Shown in pieces: positions 26,110 through 34,825 of a stretch of DNA of 64,000 nucleotides. The stretch comes from Akkermansiaceae bacterium. Its GTDB lineage: Bacteria; Verrucomicrobiota; Verrucomicrobiia; Verrucomicrobiales; Akkermansiaceae. The DNA lies in assembly GCA_017798145.1 (NCBI GenBank), contig CP059069.1, positions 853,226 through 917,225 on the forward strand. The letters run 5' to 3'. Position 1 is the first letter of the stretch. Each line of letters opens with the position of its first letter. The notes below the pieces were generated by a model, which saw only the letters and a list, made by a program, of their open reading frames with translations, was not told where the DNA came from and did not search any database. The position numbers and the translations under genes were made by a program.

Positions 26110-27429
26110 ATGTCACCCCGTGAATCCGCCACCCACCTAGCCCACCTCCTAGTGAAGGCAGGCCACACCGCCTATTTCGCCGGCGGCTGCGTGCGCGACA
26201 AGCTCCTCGGGCACGAACCGAAGGACTTCGACATCGCCACCTCCGCCACACCGGCGGAAGTCGTGAAACTTTTACCCGGCTCCAACGAGGTTGGCGCACA
26301 CTTCGGGGTGGTGATCGCGAAGCACAGCGGGCATCACGTCGAGATCGCGACTTTCCGGACCGACGGCTCCTACAAGGACGGGCGACGTCCCGAGACCGTG
26401 ATATTCTCCACCCCGGAAGAGGATTCGAAACGCCGCGATTTCACCATCAACGGCCTCTTCGAGAACCCCGAAACCGGGGAAGTCATCGATCACGTTGGCG
26501 GCCTTCCGGATCTTAAAGCTGGCATCGTCCGCGCCATCGGGAATCCAATCGACCGCTTCCGGGAAGACTCCCTCCGCCTGCTCCGTGCCGTGCGTTTCTC
26601 CACCACGCTCGGCTTCCCCATCGAGGCCACCACACTCAATGCCATCCGTGAAAGCGCCCATCTGTTAGACAAGCTCCCGCCCGAGCGGATCCGCGATGAG
26701 TTTTCCAAAACCATCGTCCACGCAAACCGCCGGAAAGGCCTCGAACTCCTCGTCGATACCGGCCTGATCGACCATTTCCTCCCGGAAATCCGCCCGCTCA
26801 TCGGCTGCGAGCAACCGCCCGAGTGGCATCCGGAAGGCGATGTCTATACCCATACCTGCATCATGCTGGAGATGTTGGAAAAGGATGCGCCGCTCACCCT
26901 CTGCCTCGCAACGCTCCTTCACGATATCGCAAAACCCCCGACCCAAACCTTTGACGAGGAAGCGGGGCGCATCCGCTTCAACGGGCACGAATCCCTCGGC
27001 GCGGAAATGACCGAAACGATCCTGACACGCCTGAAGTATCCAAAGGCCGTCATCCGTGACGCCACCCACATGGTCTCACGCCACATGCAGTTCATGAACG
27101 TCCAGAAAATGCGCAAGGCGAAGCTCAAGCGCTTCATGTCGGAGCCAACCTTCCCCCAGGAAATGGAACTCCACCGGGTCGATTGCGCATCATCGAACGG
27201 CTTCACGGACAACTACGATTTCCTCAACGCAAAAGCCGAGGAATTCGCTAGCGAGCCGCTGATCCCGCCGCCACTTGTCAACGGCAAGGATCTCATCGCC
27301 CTCGGTCTCCAACCCGGGCCGCGTTTCAGGGAAATTCTCGACGAACTCCAAACCGAACAACTCGAAGGCCGAATCGCCACACGCGAGGATGGCTTGGAAT
27401 TGGTTTCCATGCTCCTAGCGCGTGGCTGA
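26110..27429 (+). CDS. CCA-adding enzyme / poly(A) polymerase family tRNA nucleotidyltransferase
   Basis: The 439-residue product has the class II nucleotidyltransferase head (AYFAGGCVRDKLLG, with catalytic carboxylates in KDFDIAT), then RRDFTINGLFENPETGEVIDHVGG, RFREDSLRLLRAVRF, a PPERIRDEFSK motif, and a C-terminal HD domain (TLLHDIAKPPTQTFDEE). Enzymes of this type add CCA to tRNA 3' ends, or add poly(A); the HD domain gives phosphodiesterase activity in some. Because the tRNA gene in this window encodes its own CCA, repair is a likely role. ATG 26110 is preferred over TTG 26104. Confidence 0.9.
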   Translation: MSPRESATHLAHLLVKAGHTAYFAGGCVRDKLLGHEPKDFDIATSATPAEVVKLLPGSNEVGAHFGVVIAKHSGHHVEIATFRTDGSYKDGRRPETVIFSTPEEDSKRRDFTINGLFENPETGEVIDHVGGLPDLKAGIVRAIGNPIDRFREDSLRLLRAVRFSTTLGFPIEATTLNAIRESAHLLDKLPPERIRDEFSKTIVHANRRKGLELLVDTGLIDHFLPEIRPLIGCEQPPEWHPEGDVYTHTCIMLEMLEKDAPLTLCLATLLHDIAKPPTQTFDEEAGRIRFNGHESLGAEMTETILTRLKYPKAVIRDATHMVSRHMQFMNVQKMRKAKLKRFMSEPTFPQEMELHRVDCASSNGFTDNYDFLNAKAEEFASEPLIPPPLVNGKDLIALGLQPGPRFREILDELQTEQLEGRIATREDGLELVSMLLARG

Positions 27430-27435
27430 GATACT

Positions 27436-28587
27436 TCAGGCCTTCTTCACGTCGACCCACTGCTTTGTCTTCGCGGAATCGAGCACCGCGTCGCAGACGT
27501 ATTGGGTGCCGAGGGCGTGGCGGAAATCGGGATAGCGTTTCTCGGCGGAAGGATCGTCGAGGGACTTGAAGAACTCCGCGAGCTCGTGGGTGAAGGAGTG
27601 CTCGTAGCCGAGGCAGAGGCCGGGAACCCACCAGTTGCCGGCGTATGGATGGTCGCCGTCGGAGCAATGGATCTTCGTCCAGCCGCGGCGGTCGCCGGGG
27701 ACACCGTGATCGAAGTACTCGAGGTAGTTCATATCGTGCAGATCCCAGGCCAGGGATTGCTTCGATCCGTTGATCTCGAAGGTGTTCAGCGCCTTGTGGC
27801 CGCGGGCATAGCGGGTGGACTCGAAGATCGCGAGGGAGCCGTTTTCGAAACGGGCGAGGAATGCGCAGGCATCGTCGATGGTCACGGGATGCTTCTCCCC
27901 GGTTGCGGTGTGAACGCGCTCCTTGATGAAGGTCTCGGTCATCGCGGAGACTGAGACGATATCACCGTTGATCCAGCGGGCGGTATCGATGCAGTGGGCG
28001 AGGAGGTCGCCGGTGACACCGGAGCCTGCGGCCGCCGCATCGAGGCGCCAGAGACCGGCGCCGCCTTGGGGAAGCTCTTCGGAAATGGTCCAGTCCTGCA
28101 GGAAGTTCGCGCGGTAGTGGAAGATACGCCCGAGCTCGCCGGCATCGACGATGTTTTTGGCGAGGGTGACGGCAGGAAGGAAACGGTAATTGTACCAAAC
28201 AAGGTTGGGCAGGCCGGATTTTTCCACGGCTTCGACCATTTTCTCGCCCTGCTCGCCGTTGAGGGCGAGGGGTTTTTCGCAGAGGATCATCTTGCCGTGC
28301 TTGATGCACTCGAGGGCGATTTCGGCGTGTGAGTCGTTGGGCGTGCAGATATCGACGGCGTCGATGTCATCGCGCTTCACCAACTCGCGCCAATCGGTTT
28401 CGTAGGAGGCGTAGCCCCATTTCTCGGCGAAGGCTTTCACCTTCTCCTCGTCACGCCCGCACACCGCCTGACGGACAGGCACATGCTGTGTGTCGAAGAA
28501 GTGGCTGAGCTGCGAGTAGGCGTTCGAGTGGGTGCGACCCATGAAGCCGTAGCCGATAAGGCCGATGCGGATTTCTTTTTTGGACAT
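27436..28587 (-). CDS. Gfo/Idh/MocA family NAD(P)-dependent oxidoreductase
   Basis: The 383-residue product has the N-terminal Rossmann fold ([17 protein letters not shown]) and the family motif [18 protein letters not shown]. The C-terminal alpha/beta domain holds [19 protein letters not shown], where the catalytic Asp-x-x-x-His-type region lies, and [16 protein letters not shown]. Such enzymes oxidise sugars, inositols or related polyols. Its start is 24 bp downstream of a sugar-isomerase-like gene on the same strand, a pair common in Verrucomicrobiota and Planctomycetota that often acts in inositol or keto-sugar metabolism. The substrate here is unknown. It converges with the CCA gene with 6 bp between stops. 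Confidence 0.9.
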   Translation of the reverse strand: MSKKEIRIGLIGYGFMGRTHSNAYSQLSHFFDTQHVPVRQAVCGRDEEKVKAFAEKWGYASYETDWRELVKRDDIDAVDICTPNDSHAEIALECIKHGKMILCEKPLALNGEQGEKMVEAVEKSGLPNLVWYNYRFLPAVTLAKNIVDAGELGRIFHYRANFLQDWTISEELPQGGAGLWRLDAAAAGSGVTGDLLAHCIDTARWINGDIVSVSAMTETFIKERVHTATGEKHPVTIDDACAFLARFENGSLAIFESTRYARGHKALNTFEINGSKQSLAWDLHDMNYLEYFDHGVPGDRRGWTKIHCSDGDHPYAGNWWVPGLCLGYEHSFTHELAEFFKSLDDPSAEKRYPDFRHALGTQYVCDAVLDSAKTKQWVDVKKA

Positions 28588-28611
28588 ATCGTTTGGAAGT
28601 TTGGGTTGGAA

Positions 28612-29622
28612 TCAGAGGGCATTGTCGACGGCTATCATCGCCTTGAGGATCGCGTTCCATGTGGAAGCATCCTCGAGGACGGAGTTGTCGAACATGCAGC
28701 CATCCCAGCAGATGTGCTTGATGCCGCGCTCGGCGGCGCCTTGCAGCCAGTAGGTGGAGCATTTCGCGATGTCGAGACGGCCGTTCGGATCGTCCGCAGG
28801 ACAGTGGCGCCCGGTCTTGTCGTGGGAGCCGGTGCCGTGGACGGATCCGTCGTTCTGGGCGACGTGAAAATCCAGCGTCCAGGGGCGCAGGGCGTCGGTC
28901 ATGGTCTTGTATGCGGCCCAGAACTCGTCGTCGCTGTAGCCTTCCTTCAGGAGCGCGGCCTCGGGGGCGTTGTAGCCCATGAGGTAGAGGTAGGTGTGCG
29001 CGAGGTCGGCCTGGAAACCGACGATGCCAGGCATTGCCGTGGCTTCTAGGGTGGCGACGGCGGCTTTCCATGAGTGGAATCCGCCCCAGCAGATTTCGCC
29101 TTCGGCGGCGATGCGCTCGCCGAACTGCTCGGCGACTTTTCCGGCCTCACGGAAGGTCTCGGCAACCTTTGCGGTGTTGCCGGAAATGTCTTTCGCGAAA
29201 TCGGCGGTGCCACCCGCGGTATCGACGCGGATGATACCTGATTTGCGGACGCCGTGCTCGTTGAGGATCTTGGCGATGCGGCAGGTCTTCTCGACCGCCA
29301 GAACGAAATTTTTGCGATCGTCATCGGAGCCGAAGGCCGGGCCGCCGACCGTTCCCGGCCAGACAGGTGCGACCAGCGAGCCGACGGAAAGGCCTTTCGA
29401 GGCGATCAGATCCGCCATTTTCCGGATCTCGTCGTCGGAGCCATCGGGATCGGTGTGCGGGTGGAAGATGAAAAGATCCACCCCGTCGTATTTGCGGCCA
29501 TTCACTTCGGCGGCGACGGTGAGTTCGAGCATGTGCTCGAGCGAGATCGGTGGGTGGTCGGTGCCGGGCTCTTTGCCGACAAGTCCGGGCCACATTGCGT
29601 TATGGAGTTTTAGAGTGCTCAT
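28612..29622 (-). CDS. Sugar phosphate isomerase/epimerase-like TIM-barrel protein
   Basis: The 336-residue product fits the xylose-isomerase-like TIM barrel (AP_endonuc_2 clan): [58 protein letters not shown] and a C-terminal [11 protein letters not shown]. The conserved Glu/Asp/His metal-binding residues are in the [16 protein letters not shown] and LDFHVAQND segments. It is the first gene of a two-gene operon with the Gfo/Idh/MocA dehydrogenase; together they probably handle a sugar or cyclitol. I cannot name the substrate. Confidence 0.85.
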   Translation of the reverse strand: MSTLKLHNAMWPGLVGKEPGTDHPPISLEHMLELTVAAEVNGRKYDGVDLFIFHPHTDPDGSDDEIRKMADLIASKGLSVGSLVAPVWPGTVGGPAFGSDDDRKNFVLAVEKTCRIAKILNEHGVRKSGIIRVDTAGGTADFAKDISGNTAKVAETFREAGKVAEQFGERIAAEGEICWGGFHSWKAAVATLEATAMPGIVGFQADLAHTYLYLMGYNAPEAALLKEGYSDDEFWAAYKTMTDALRPWTLDFHVAQNDGSVHGTGSHDKTGRHCPADDPNGRLDIAKCSTYWLQGAAERGIKHICWDGCMFDNSVLEDASTWNAILKAMIAVDNAL

Positions 29623-29707
29623 GGGTCACAAGGTTTTTCCCGCCTGATCCGGCGCTTGTCAAACAACTTGGCAGAAAACCATAAAACTCCAAAGAAACCC
29701 GCTCGGT

Positions 29708-30619
29708 TCACGCCTTGAGAAATGCGTCCAGCGTCAGCCGGTAAACGCGGCTTCTGGGTATCCTGACACCGGCCTCCAGGGTCGCGAAATCCGCGTTTTC
29801 CATAAGCTCCAGGGTCTCGTTGCCTATCATTGCGGGCAGGGCGCTGGCCATGCGCAGGCGTTTCGAGCGCAGGGCGGATGCGTAACGGAGGCCGCGATCC
29901 ATCCCTGCCGATGCGGTTGCGAGAAAATCGGGGAATGCCGACATGAGTTCGGCCTGATCCCCCGGATCGGAAACGGGGAGATAGCAGCGCCCGTTGCGGA
30001 GATCCTTGGGAAGGTCGCGGAGTATGTTTACGAGCTGCAGGCCTTTTCCGAATGCGATGCCGTCTGCCAGCAACGCCACCGGATCGCTTTTGGAAAACTT
30101 TTTCCCCAGAGTCTCGAAACCAAGCTTCGTCCAGAACGCGCCGACACAACCGGCGACACGCCAGGTGTAGTCATCGAGCTGCTCCGCGCCGGAGAGTGCG
30201 GCGAGCTTACCGGGATTGCCGAAGCGTTCGAGATCAAGCTTCTGGCCGCTGATAATGATCGCGATCACATCCCGGATCAGCGGGATCAAGCCCTCGTTCA
30301 GGGTGCGCAATGCGGCAAGGATTTCCAGGTGGCGACCTAACAGGATCTTTTCCCTAGGATCCGGCGTGCCCTCGATCAATGTGGAGGGAAACGCAACAGA
30401 CTCCCCCACCCCGCTCACCTGGCGGGAAAAATCTTCTAGCCAATCGAGCCGTTCCGAAGCCGGGATGTTCGTGGAATCCGCAATCGTGTCGCTCGTCCGG
30501 GCGAGCAGATAGGCGATACCGGCTGGCCGTCGCATCGGTGCTGGCAGCAGACGCACGGAAAGGTAGAAGGAGCGGGAAACACCCTTGAGCACATCCCTTT
30601 CAAGCTCCCCTGCCATCAC
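29708..30619 (-). CDS. Squalene/phytoene synthase family protein
   Basis: The 303-residue product has SRSFYLSVRLLPAPMRRP, the first aspartate-rich motif in LLARTSDTIADS and the second in LQLVNILRDLPKDLRNGRCYLP. It condenses two prenyl diphosphates head-to-head; the FYLSVRLLP and DTIAD forms point to the squalene side, which would supply hopanoids or sterol-like lipids, rather than to phytoene. Its start overlaps the stop of the zinc-ribbon gene upstream (ATGA). No cyclase gene is in the window. Confidence 0.88.
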   Translation of the reverse strand: MMAGELERDVLKGVSRSFYLSVRLLPAPMRRPAGIAYLLARTSDTIADSTNIPASERLDWLEDFSRQVSGVGESVAFPSTLIEGTPDPREKILLGRHLEILAALRTLNEGLIPLIRDVIAIIISGQKLDLERFGNPGKLAALSGAEQLDDYTWRVAGCVGAFWTKLGFETLGKKFSKSDPVALLADGIAFGKGLQLVNILRDLPKDLRNGRCYLPVSDPGDQAELMSAFPDFLATASAGMDRGLRYASALRSKRLRMASALPAMIGNETLELMENADFATLEAGVRIPRSRVYRLTLDAFLKA

Positions 30620-31320
30620 TCATCGATGGCGAGGATGCGGCCGCAGTTCTCGCATTGCGTGACTTCTTTCCCGCTCTGCACGGCGATGGCGGTTGAGGCG
30701 ATGACCTTCATGTGGCAGCCGGTGCACTTGCCATCCTTAAGCGTCGCGATCGCCATGCCGTCCTTGGATTTCATGAGTTTTTCGTAAAGCGGGAGGTGAT
30801 CCTCGGGCACTTCCACGACGAGTTTCTCCCGCTCCACGGAAACCTCCTCCACCTGCTCGGCCATGCGGGCATGGCGCTCCTTGATCGTGGCGAGATCCCC
30901 TTCCACAACTTTCTTTGAGGCGGCCAGCCGTGCCTCCGCCTCCTTGAGTTTCTTCCTGAAACCGTCCACTTCCTCCATCGCCTCCAGCTCGCTGGTCTCC
31001 AGCGCGTCCACTTCCTTCTCGTAGCGGGTGACCTCATGGCCGAGGGCATTGTATTCCTCGTTCTTCTTCGTCTCGAACTGCTGGGTCTTGAGCCGCCTTA
31101 CCGTAGTGCGGCGCGTTTCCGCATCCATCTCGATCTTCTTCACTCTAAGCTCAGCTGCCAGCAGCTCATCGTGGGCTTTCTTCACCGCCGCCTCGTCCCC
31201 AGCCAGCTTCGCGTTGGCACGGGCTTCCTCCTGGGGCAGTTTTGCGAGCTCTTTCCCGAGGGTCAGCAAGCGCCTGTCCCTATCCTGCAATATCAGCAAA
31301 CTTCGAATCTCATCCAACAT
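30616..31320 (-). CDS. Coiled-coil protein with C-terminal C4 zinc ribbon (CT398-like)
   Basis: The 234-residue product begins MLDEIRSLLILQDRDRRLLT, followed by a long two-stranded coiled coil (residues about 10-175). A C-terminal zinc ribbon has two CxxC pairs, in KCTGCHMKV and TQCENCGRIL. This matches the CT398/CdsZ-type family found in Chlamydiae and other bacteria, often given as a nucleic-acid-associated protein of unknown function. I chose ATG 31320; an upstream in-frame ATG at 31380 would add 20 residues inside rarD. It lies 10 bp after rarD and overlaps the squalene synthase start. Confidence 0.85.
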   Translation of the reverse strand: MLDEIRSLLILQDRDRRLLTLGKELAKLPQEEARANAKLAGDEAAVKKAHDELLAAELRVKKIEMDAETRRTTVRRLKTQQFETKKNEEYNALGHEVTRYEKEVDALETSELEAMEEVDGFRKKLKEAEARLAASKKVVEGDLATIKERHARMAEQVEEVSVEREKLVVEVPEDHLPLYEKLMKSKDGMAIATLKDGKCTGCHMKVIASTAIAVQSGKEVTQCENCGRILAIDE

Positions 31321-31330
31321 GCGGGAAGCG

Positions 31331-32227
31331 TTATCCGCCGCCCGCCTTCCCGGCAAGCACGGCTTGCCGCTGATTTCCACGCCGCCTCACCGCGTCCCAT
31401 GCGTAGAGCGCAATCGCCATCCAGATCAGCCCGAAGGACGCCAGCCGCAGCGGGGTCATCGGCTCGCCATACATTTTCCAGCCGATGAAAAACTGGCATG
31501 TGGGACCTATGAACTGGAGCATGCCGAGGGTGCTGAGGCGTATGTTGCGACTGGCGAACCCGAAGAGCAGCAGCGGGATGGCGGTGACGATCCCCGTCCC
31601 GGCCAGCAGCAAGCCATTTCCCCAGCTTCCCCCGAAGGCTGCCGGGACGCTTGTGCTGCTGAAAATCAGCCACGCAAGGGCAAATGGCACCAGCGCCGAC
31701 GTCTCCACGGTCAGCCCGTCGAGCGCGCCGAGCTTCGAGCGTTTCCTGACCACGCCATAGAGGGAAAATGTAAGCCCCAGCGTGACCGCGACCCATGGGA
31801 AATGCCCCACGCCCGGAATCTGCAGCAACACCCCGGAAAACGCGGTGACGATCGCCGCCATCTGCAAGCGGTTGTGCCTTTCCCCAAACCATAGGACTCC
31901 GAAGAGCATGTTGAAAAACGGGTTGATGTAGTAGCCGAGCGCCCCCTCGATCATGCGGTCGTTGATGGTGGACCAGACATACAGGAGCCAGTTGCCGCCG
32001 ATCAGCGCGCCGGAGAGGAGATGCCATGAGAGCGTCCGCGCATCCGCCTTGATCCCGATCCGCCGCCACCACAGGAGCGGCCACAGCGCGAGGCATGTCC
32101 AGCAAGTCCGTTGCGCCACGATCCCCATGGGATCCATGAACTCGAGGTGTTTCCAATAGATCGGAAGCACACCCCACAGGCCGAAGGCCAGGATTGCGGC
32201 CACCATTCCCCGAGCGCTTCCAGTCAC
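31331..32227 (-). CDS. rarD: EamA-family transporter, RarD-like
   Basis: The 298-residue product has ten predicted membrane helices in two EamA halves. RarD hallmarks are AAILAFGLWGVLPIYWKHL at the N-terminus, GGNWLLYVWSTINDRMIEGALGYYINPFFNMLFG, and LSTLGMLQFIGPTCQFFIGW near the C-terminus. RarD proteins are inner-membrane exporters or permeases of the drug/metabolite superfamily with unclear substrates. It heads a three-gene run with the zinc-ribbon protein and squalene synthase, a grouping that looks like transcriptional convenience rather than one pathway. Confidence 0.9.
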   Translation of the reverse strand: MTGSARGMVAAILAFGLWGVLPIYWKHLEFMDPMGIVAQRTCWTCLALWPLLWWRRIGIKADARTLSWHLLSGALIGGNWLLYVWSTINDRMIEGALGYYINPFFNMLFGVLWFGERHNRLQMAAIVTAFSGVLLQIPGVGHFPWVAVTLGLTFSLYGVVRKRSKLGALDGLTVETSALVPFALAWLIFSSTSVPAAFGGSWGNGLLLAGTGIVTAIPLLLFGFASRNIRLSTLGMLQFIGPTCQFFIGWKMYGEPMTPLRLASFGLIWMAIALYAWDAVRRRGNQRQAVLAGKAGGG

Positions 32228-32316
32228 AGCACCTCAGATAGTCCGAGAGGATCAGCAAAGCAAACGTTCTGAGTTCTTCTTCTTGAAGTTTGGAGGTTGA
32301 AATTTGAGAATTCGGC

Positions 32317-32757
32317 GTGTCCGAAAGCCGCCTCAGCATCCCCCGCTACGCCATGGCGCTTGCCCATGTCGCCAGCCTGCGCTCCGAGGATCCCTACCGC
32401 AAGGTCGGTGCCGCAGCCCTCGACCACGACAACCGCGTCATCGCCACCGCCTACAACGGCCTCGCCCCCGGCTTCGATGCCCCCGCCGATTTCTGGATCG
32501 ACCGTGAGAGCCGCCAGAAATTCATGCTCCACGCCGAGATCAACCTCTGCTCTCTTTTCAAGCGCGGCGAGGCCAAGATCGTCGCCACCACCACCATGCC
32601 CTGCACCGCCTGCATGCAGACCCTCTGCGCTTATGGCATCAAGGAAGTGTACTACCAGGAAATCTACCACGCATCAGACGCCCCGGAGATTGCGGAACTC
32701 TACGGCATCAAGTTGGAGCAGGTGCCCGATTTTCCGATGTCCGTGACGGAAAGTTAG
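32317..32757 (+). CDS. Deoxycytidylate deaminase-like zinc enzyme
   Basis: The 146-residue product has the cytidine-deaminase fold: the HAE motif at residues 72-74 (FMLHAEINLC) and the PCTAC motif with C96 and C99, the standard zinc-binding and proton-shuttle residues. The N-terminal MALAHVASLRSEDPYRKVGA and AYNGLAPGF segments match the dCMP deaminase group rather than CDA or TadA. It would deaminate dCMP (or another cytosine nucleotide) to the uracil form for dTMP synthesis. It starts at GTG 32317, with a GGAGG-like site about 20 bp upstream. It diverges from rarD. Confidence 0.85.
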   Translation: MSESRLSIPRYAMALAHVASLRSEDPYRKVGAAALDHDNRVIATAYNGLAPGFDAPADFWIDRESRQKFMLHAEINLCSLFKRGEAKIVATTTMPCTACMQTLCAYGIKEVYYQEIYHASDAPEIAELYGIKLEQVPDFPMSVTES

Positions 32758-32849
32758 GCGTCTCCTGCAAAGGATCATCGGCACCAGGCCTTCGGGAAAA
32801 TTCGAGGAAGCCTTGGAAACGCCCAAAGACCCATGAGAGCCCCCCGTAA

Positions 32850-33111
32850 ATGCTTCCGCGCCAAATCCACGGGTGCTCTCGCCCTCCCACGGGCTTTCAT
32901 GATCATATCACGGTCTCACCGGACAAGCGCAGCGGCCAACCCAGCATCCGCGGAATTCCTATCACGGTCAAAGACACCCCCGGACGCCTCGCCGCTGGAA
33001 TGGCACAGGAACAAATCCTCAAGGACATTCCGGAGATGGAAGCCTAGGACTTCAGTGCCTGCTTCGACTTCGCCGCCCATCGGGAAATCCATCCCGAGCT
33101 TTCCTTGCCTC
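32850..33111 (+). pseudogene. DUF433 antitoxin-like gene interrupted by a stop codon
   Basis: The frame from ATG 32850 reads HDHITVSPDKRSGQPSIRG, then IPITVKD and LAAGMAQEQILKDIPEMEA, a clear DUF433 winged-helix pattern. It stops at TAG 33045-33047, but the same frame resumes with DFSACFDFAAHREI, which is the normal DUF433 C-terminal helix, so the TAG replaces the residue between EA and DF. DUF433 proteins are the antitoxin-like partners of DUF5615 PIN-like proteins, and a fragment of such a gene follows directly. The module appears to be dead. Confidence 0.7.
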
Positions 33112-33153
33112 GTGAAGCTTCTGCCCGATCAGAACCTCACTCCCATCGCCTGA
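33112..33153 (+). pseudogene. Truncated DUF5615 (PIN-like) toxin fragment
   Basis: A GTG-started frame overlapping the DUF433 end reads VKLLPDQNLTPIA and then stops. The MKLLxDxNLSPxL opening is the hallmark of DUF5615 PIN-like nucleases, whose first Asp is catalytic; about 100 residues are missing. The break lies where the convergent transglutaminase gene ends (33137), suggesting a deletion that removed the rest of the toxin. Confidence 0.55.
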
Positions 33154-34825
33154 TCTTTTGCACAAGATTCGCCTCGCGTTGGGGGTCTGGCGCATGACCC
33201 TCGTAATTCACCCCGTAGTGGTAGCCGAGGAATTCGTCGGCGAAGGGCGGCCTCCGCTCCATCCCTTCCAGCCGTTTTTTCAGGGTTACCCCCCGCTGCC
33301 AAGCGAGGCCGCGGTCTTGGCAGGCTTGAATCCAGGCACGGAGGTATCCCGGCTTTTCCGCCTCCTGCGGCAAGGATGCGAAGCCTTCGGCAACAATGGG
33401 TGACCGCAGCGCCTTCGCGATGAAGGCCAGCAGCGCAAGCGCGCCGAAAGCCGCCGTCAATGACAGCGCGACACCTCCCACATGGCCGCCCGGCACCTGG
33501 GTGGAAACCGCCTCGTCCATGGGAAGCTCGTCGCGCGGCGGCGGCGCTTCCCCGGCATCCGCCCTCCTCGGCACGCCGCCCCCACCCAGGAAAACAGGTG
33601 GGGTCGGCTCCATGACGGCCCAGCCATATCCCGGCACCTTCACCTCTACCCACGCATGCGCCTCGCGCGCACGGAACACGAACATCATGCTGCCCTTGAA
33701 ATACTCGCCGCCCGCCCAGCCATAGGCCACGCGTGTCTCCGCACCGATCTCTCGCGCAAGCAATGCCCCGGCGGTCGCGAAAAATTCGCAGTGCCCGCGT
33801 TTCTCCACAAAAAGGAAATTCTCCAAAGGGTCAAGGTTCCGGGTGTTTTCCGTAACAAGTGAGTAGGAATAACGCTGCCGCAGAAATTCCTGGATATTGA
33901 GCAGCCTACGCAAGGCATCCCCCTCGCCCGCCGCCTTTTGCGCCAGCTCGGCGAGGCGCCCGCCGCCGCCAGCAGGATTTAATTGCCAACCCAGATCCAC
34001 GCCCTTCAGATCCTCCAGCCCTAGCGGCACCGATCCGGCAAGGTAGCCGAAGCCGTCCGGCCCGCTGACATCGGGTAGCACCGCCATCCCCTCGGACACC
34101 ATGAGCAGCTCTGGCAGCCTAACCGCCCGCATGCCCTGAAGCGAGGTCACCACATCCCTGCCACCCTCATCCTTGCCGTGGAAAACCTCATGCAGGATCT
34201 CCCCATCCAGCCGCTCGCCGAAGCGTATCCAACCACTCGCATCCGCCTCCATGATCAAGCCCCCTGGCTCCGCGAGGCTCCAGACGCCTTTCCGGTAATC
34301 ATCCAGCGCAAATGCACGCACATAGGTCTTCCTCGCCAGAAGTTTTTCCGCATCCTCCTCCCGGGAAAGCCGAACAAAGACCTCCGGCTTCGCGCCCGGT
34401 TTCAGGTTCGTCCGCATCGGCAGCACCCTGCTGCCCTCGTCCTCCCAAAGCCAGTTGCCCGTGCGCCCACCCGCACCGCCAGCAGCCCGATCCGCCGCCG
34501 CCTGCGGCCTGAGCTTCAGCTCGATCACCGCAGCAACATCCTCCAAAGGCTCCGGGGCAGCACTCAGCACCCATAGGAAACCGCACTCCAGCGCCAGCAC
34601 ACCCATGCCCATCGCCAGGAAATCACGCAGCCCCGGCTTCCCGGAACCCTTGGCGACAATGGCATCGTCCGCCTTTCTACCGATAGCCCAAACTCCCAGC
34701 CCGCCCACCAAAAGCAGCACCGCAAGGCAGGAACGCACCAACGGAGGCAGCACGGCGGGCATGCCTTTCAAAAGCACGTAGGCCGCCGCTCCGCCAAGGC
34801 ACAGCACGATGAGCCTCACGATCAC
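33137..34825 (-). CDS. Transglutaminase-like (TgpA-type) membrane protein
   Basis: The 562-residue product has three N-terminal membrane helices (residues about 3-95), an extracytoplasmic region with a transglutaminase-core domain, and one C-terminal helix (VALSLTAAFGALALLAFIAK, about residues 450-470) before a cytoplasmic tail. The core holds the Cys in KRGHCEFFATAGALLARE, the His in REAHAWVEV and an Asp/Glu-equivalent in VMEPTPP. It pairs with a DUF58 gene immediately upstream (ATGA overlap), as in many bacteria where MoxR, DUF58 and TgpA genes sit together. No moxR is seen here. The true substrates are unknown. Confidence 0.88.
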   Translation of the reverse strand: MIVRLIVLCLGGAAAYVLLKGMPAVLPPLVRSCLAVLLLVGGLGVWAIGRKADDAIVAKGSGKPGLRDFLAMGMGVLALECGFLWVLSAAPEPLEDVAAVIELKLRPQAAADRAAGGAGGRTGNWLWEDEGSRVLPMRTNLKPGAKPEVFVRLSREEDAEKLLARKTYVRAFALDDYRKGVWSLAEPGGLIMEADASGWIRFGERLDGEILHEVFHGKDEGGRDVVTSLQGMRAVRLPELLMVSEGMAVLPDVSGPDGFGYLAGSVPLGLEDLKGVDLGWQLNPAGGGGRLAELAQKAAGEGDALRRLLNIQEFLRQRYSYSLVTENTRNLDPLENFLFVEKRGHCEFFATAGALLAREIGAETRVAYGWAGGEYFKGSMMFVFRAREAHAWVEVKVPGYGWAVMEPTPPVFLGGGGVPRRADAGEAPPPRDELPMDEAVSTQVPGGHVGGVALSLTAAFGALALLAFIAKALRSPIVAEGFASLPQEAEKPGYLRAWIQACQDRGLAWQRGVTLKKRLEGMERRPPFADEFLGYHYGVNYEGHAPDPQREANLVQKIRRWE

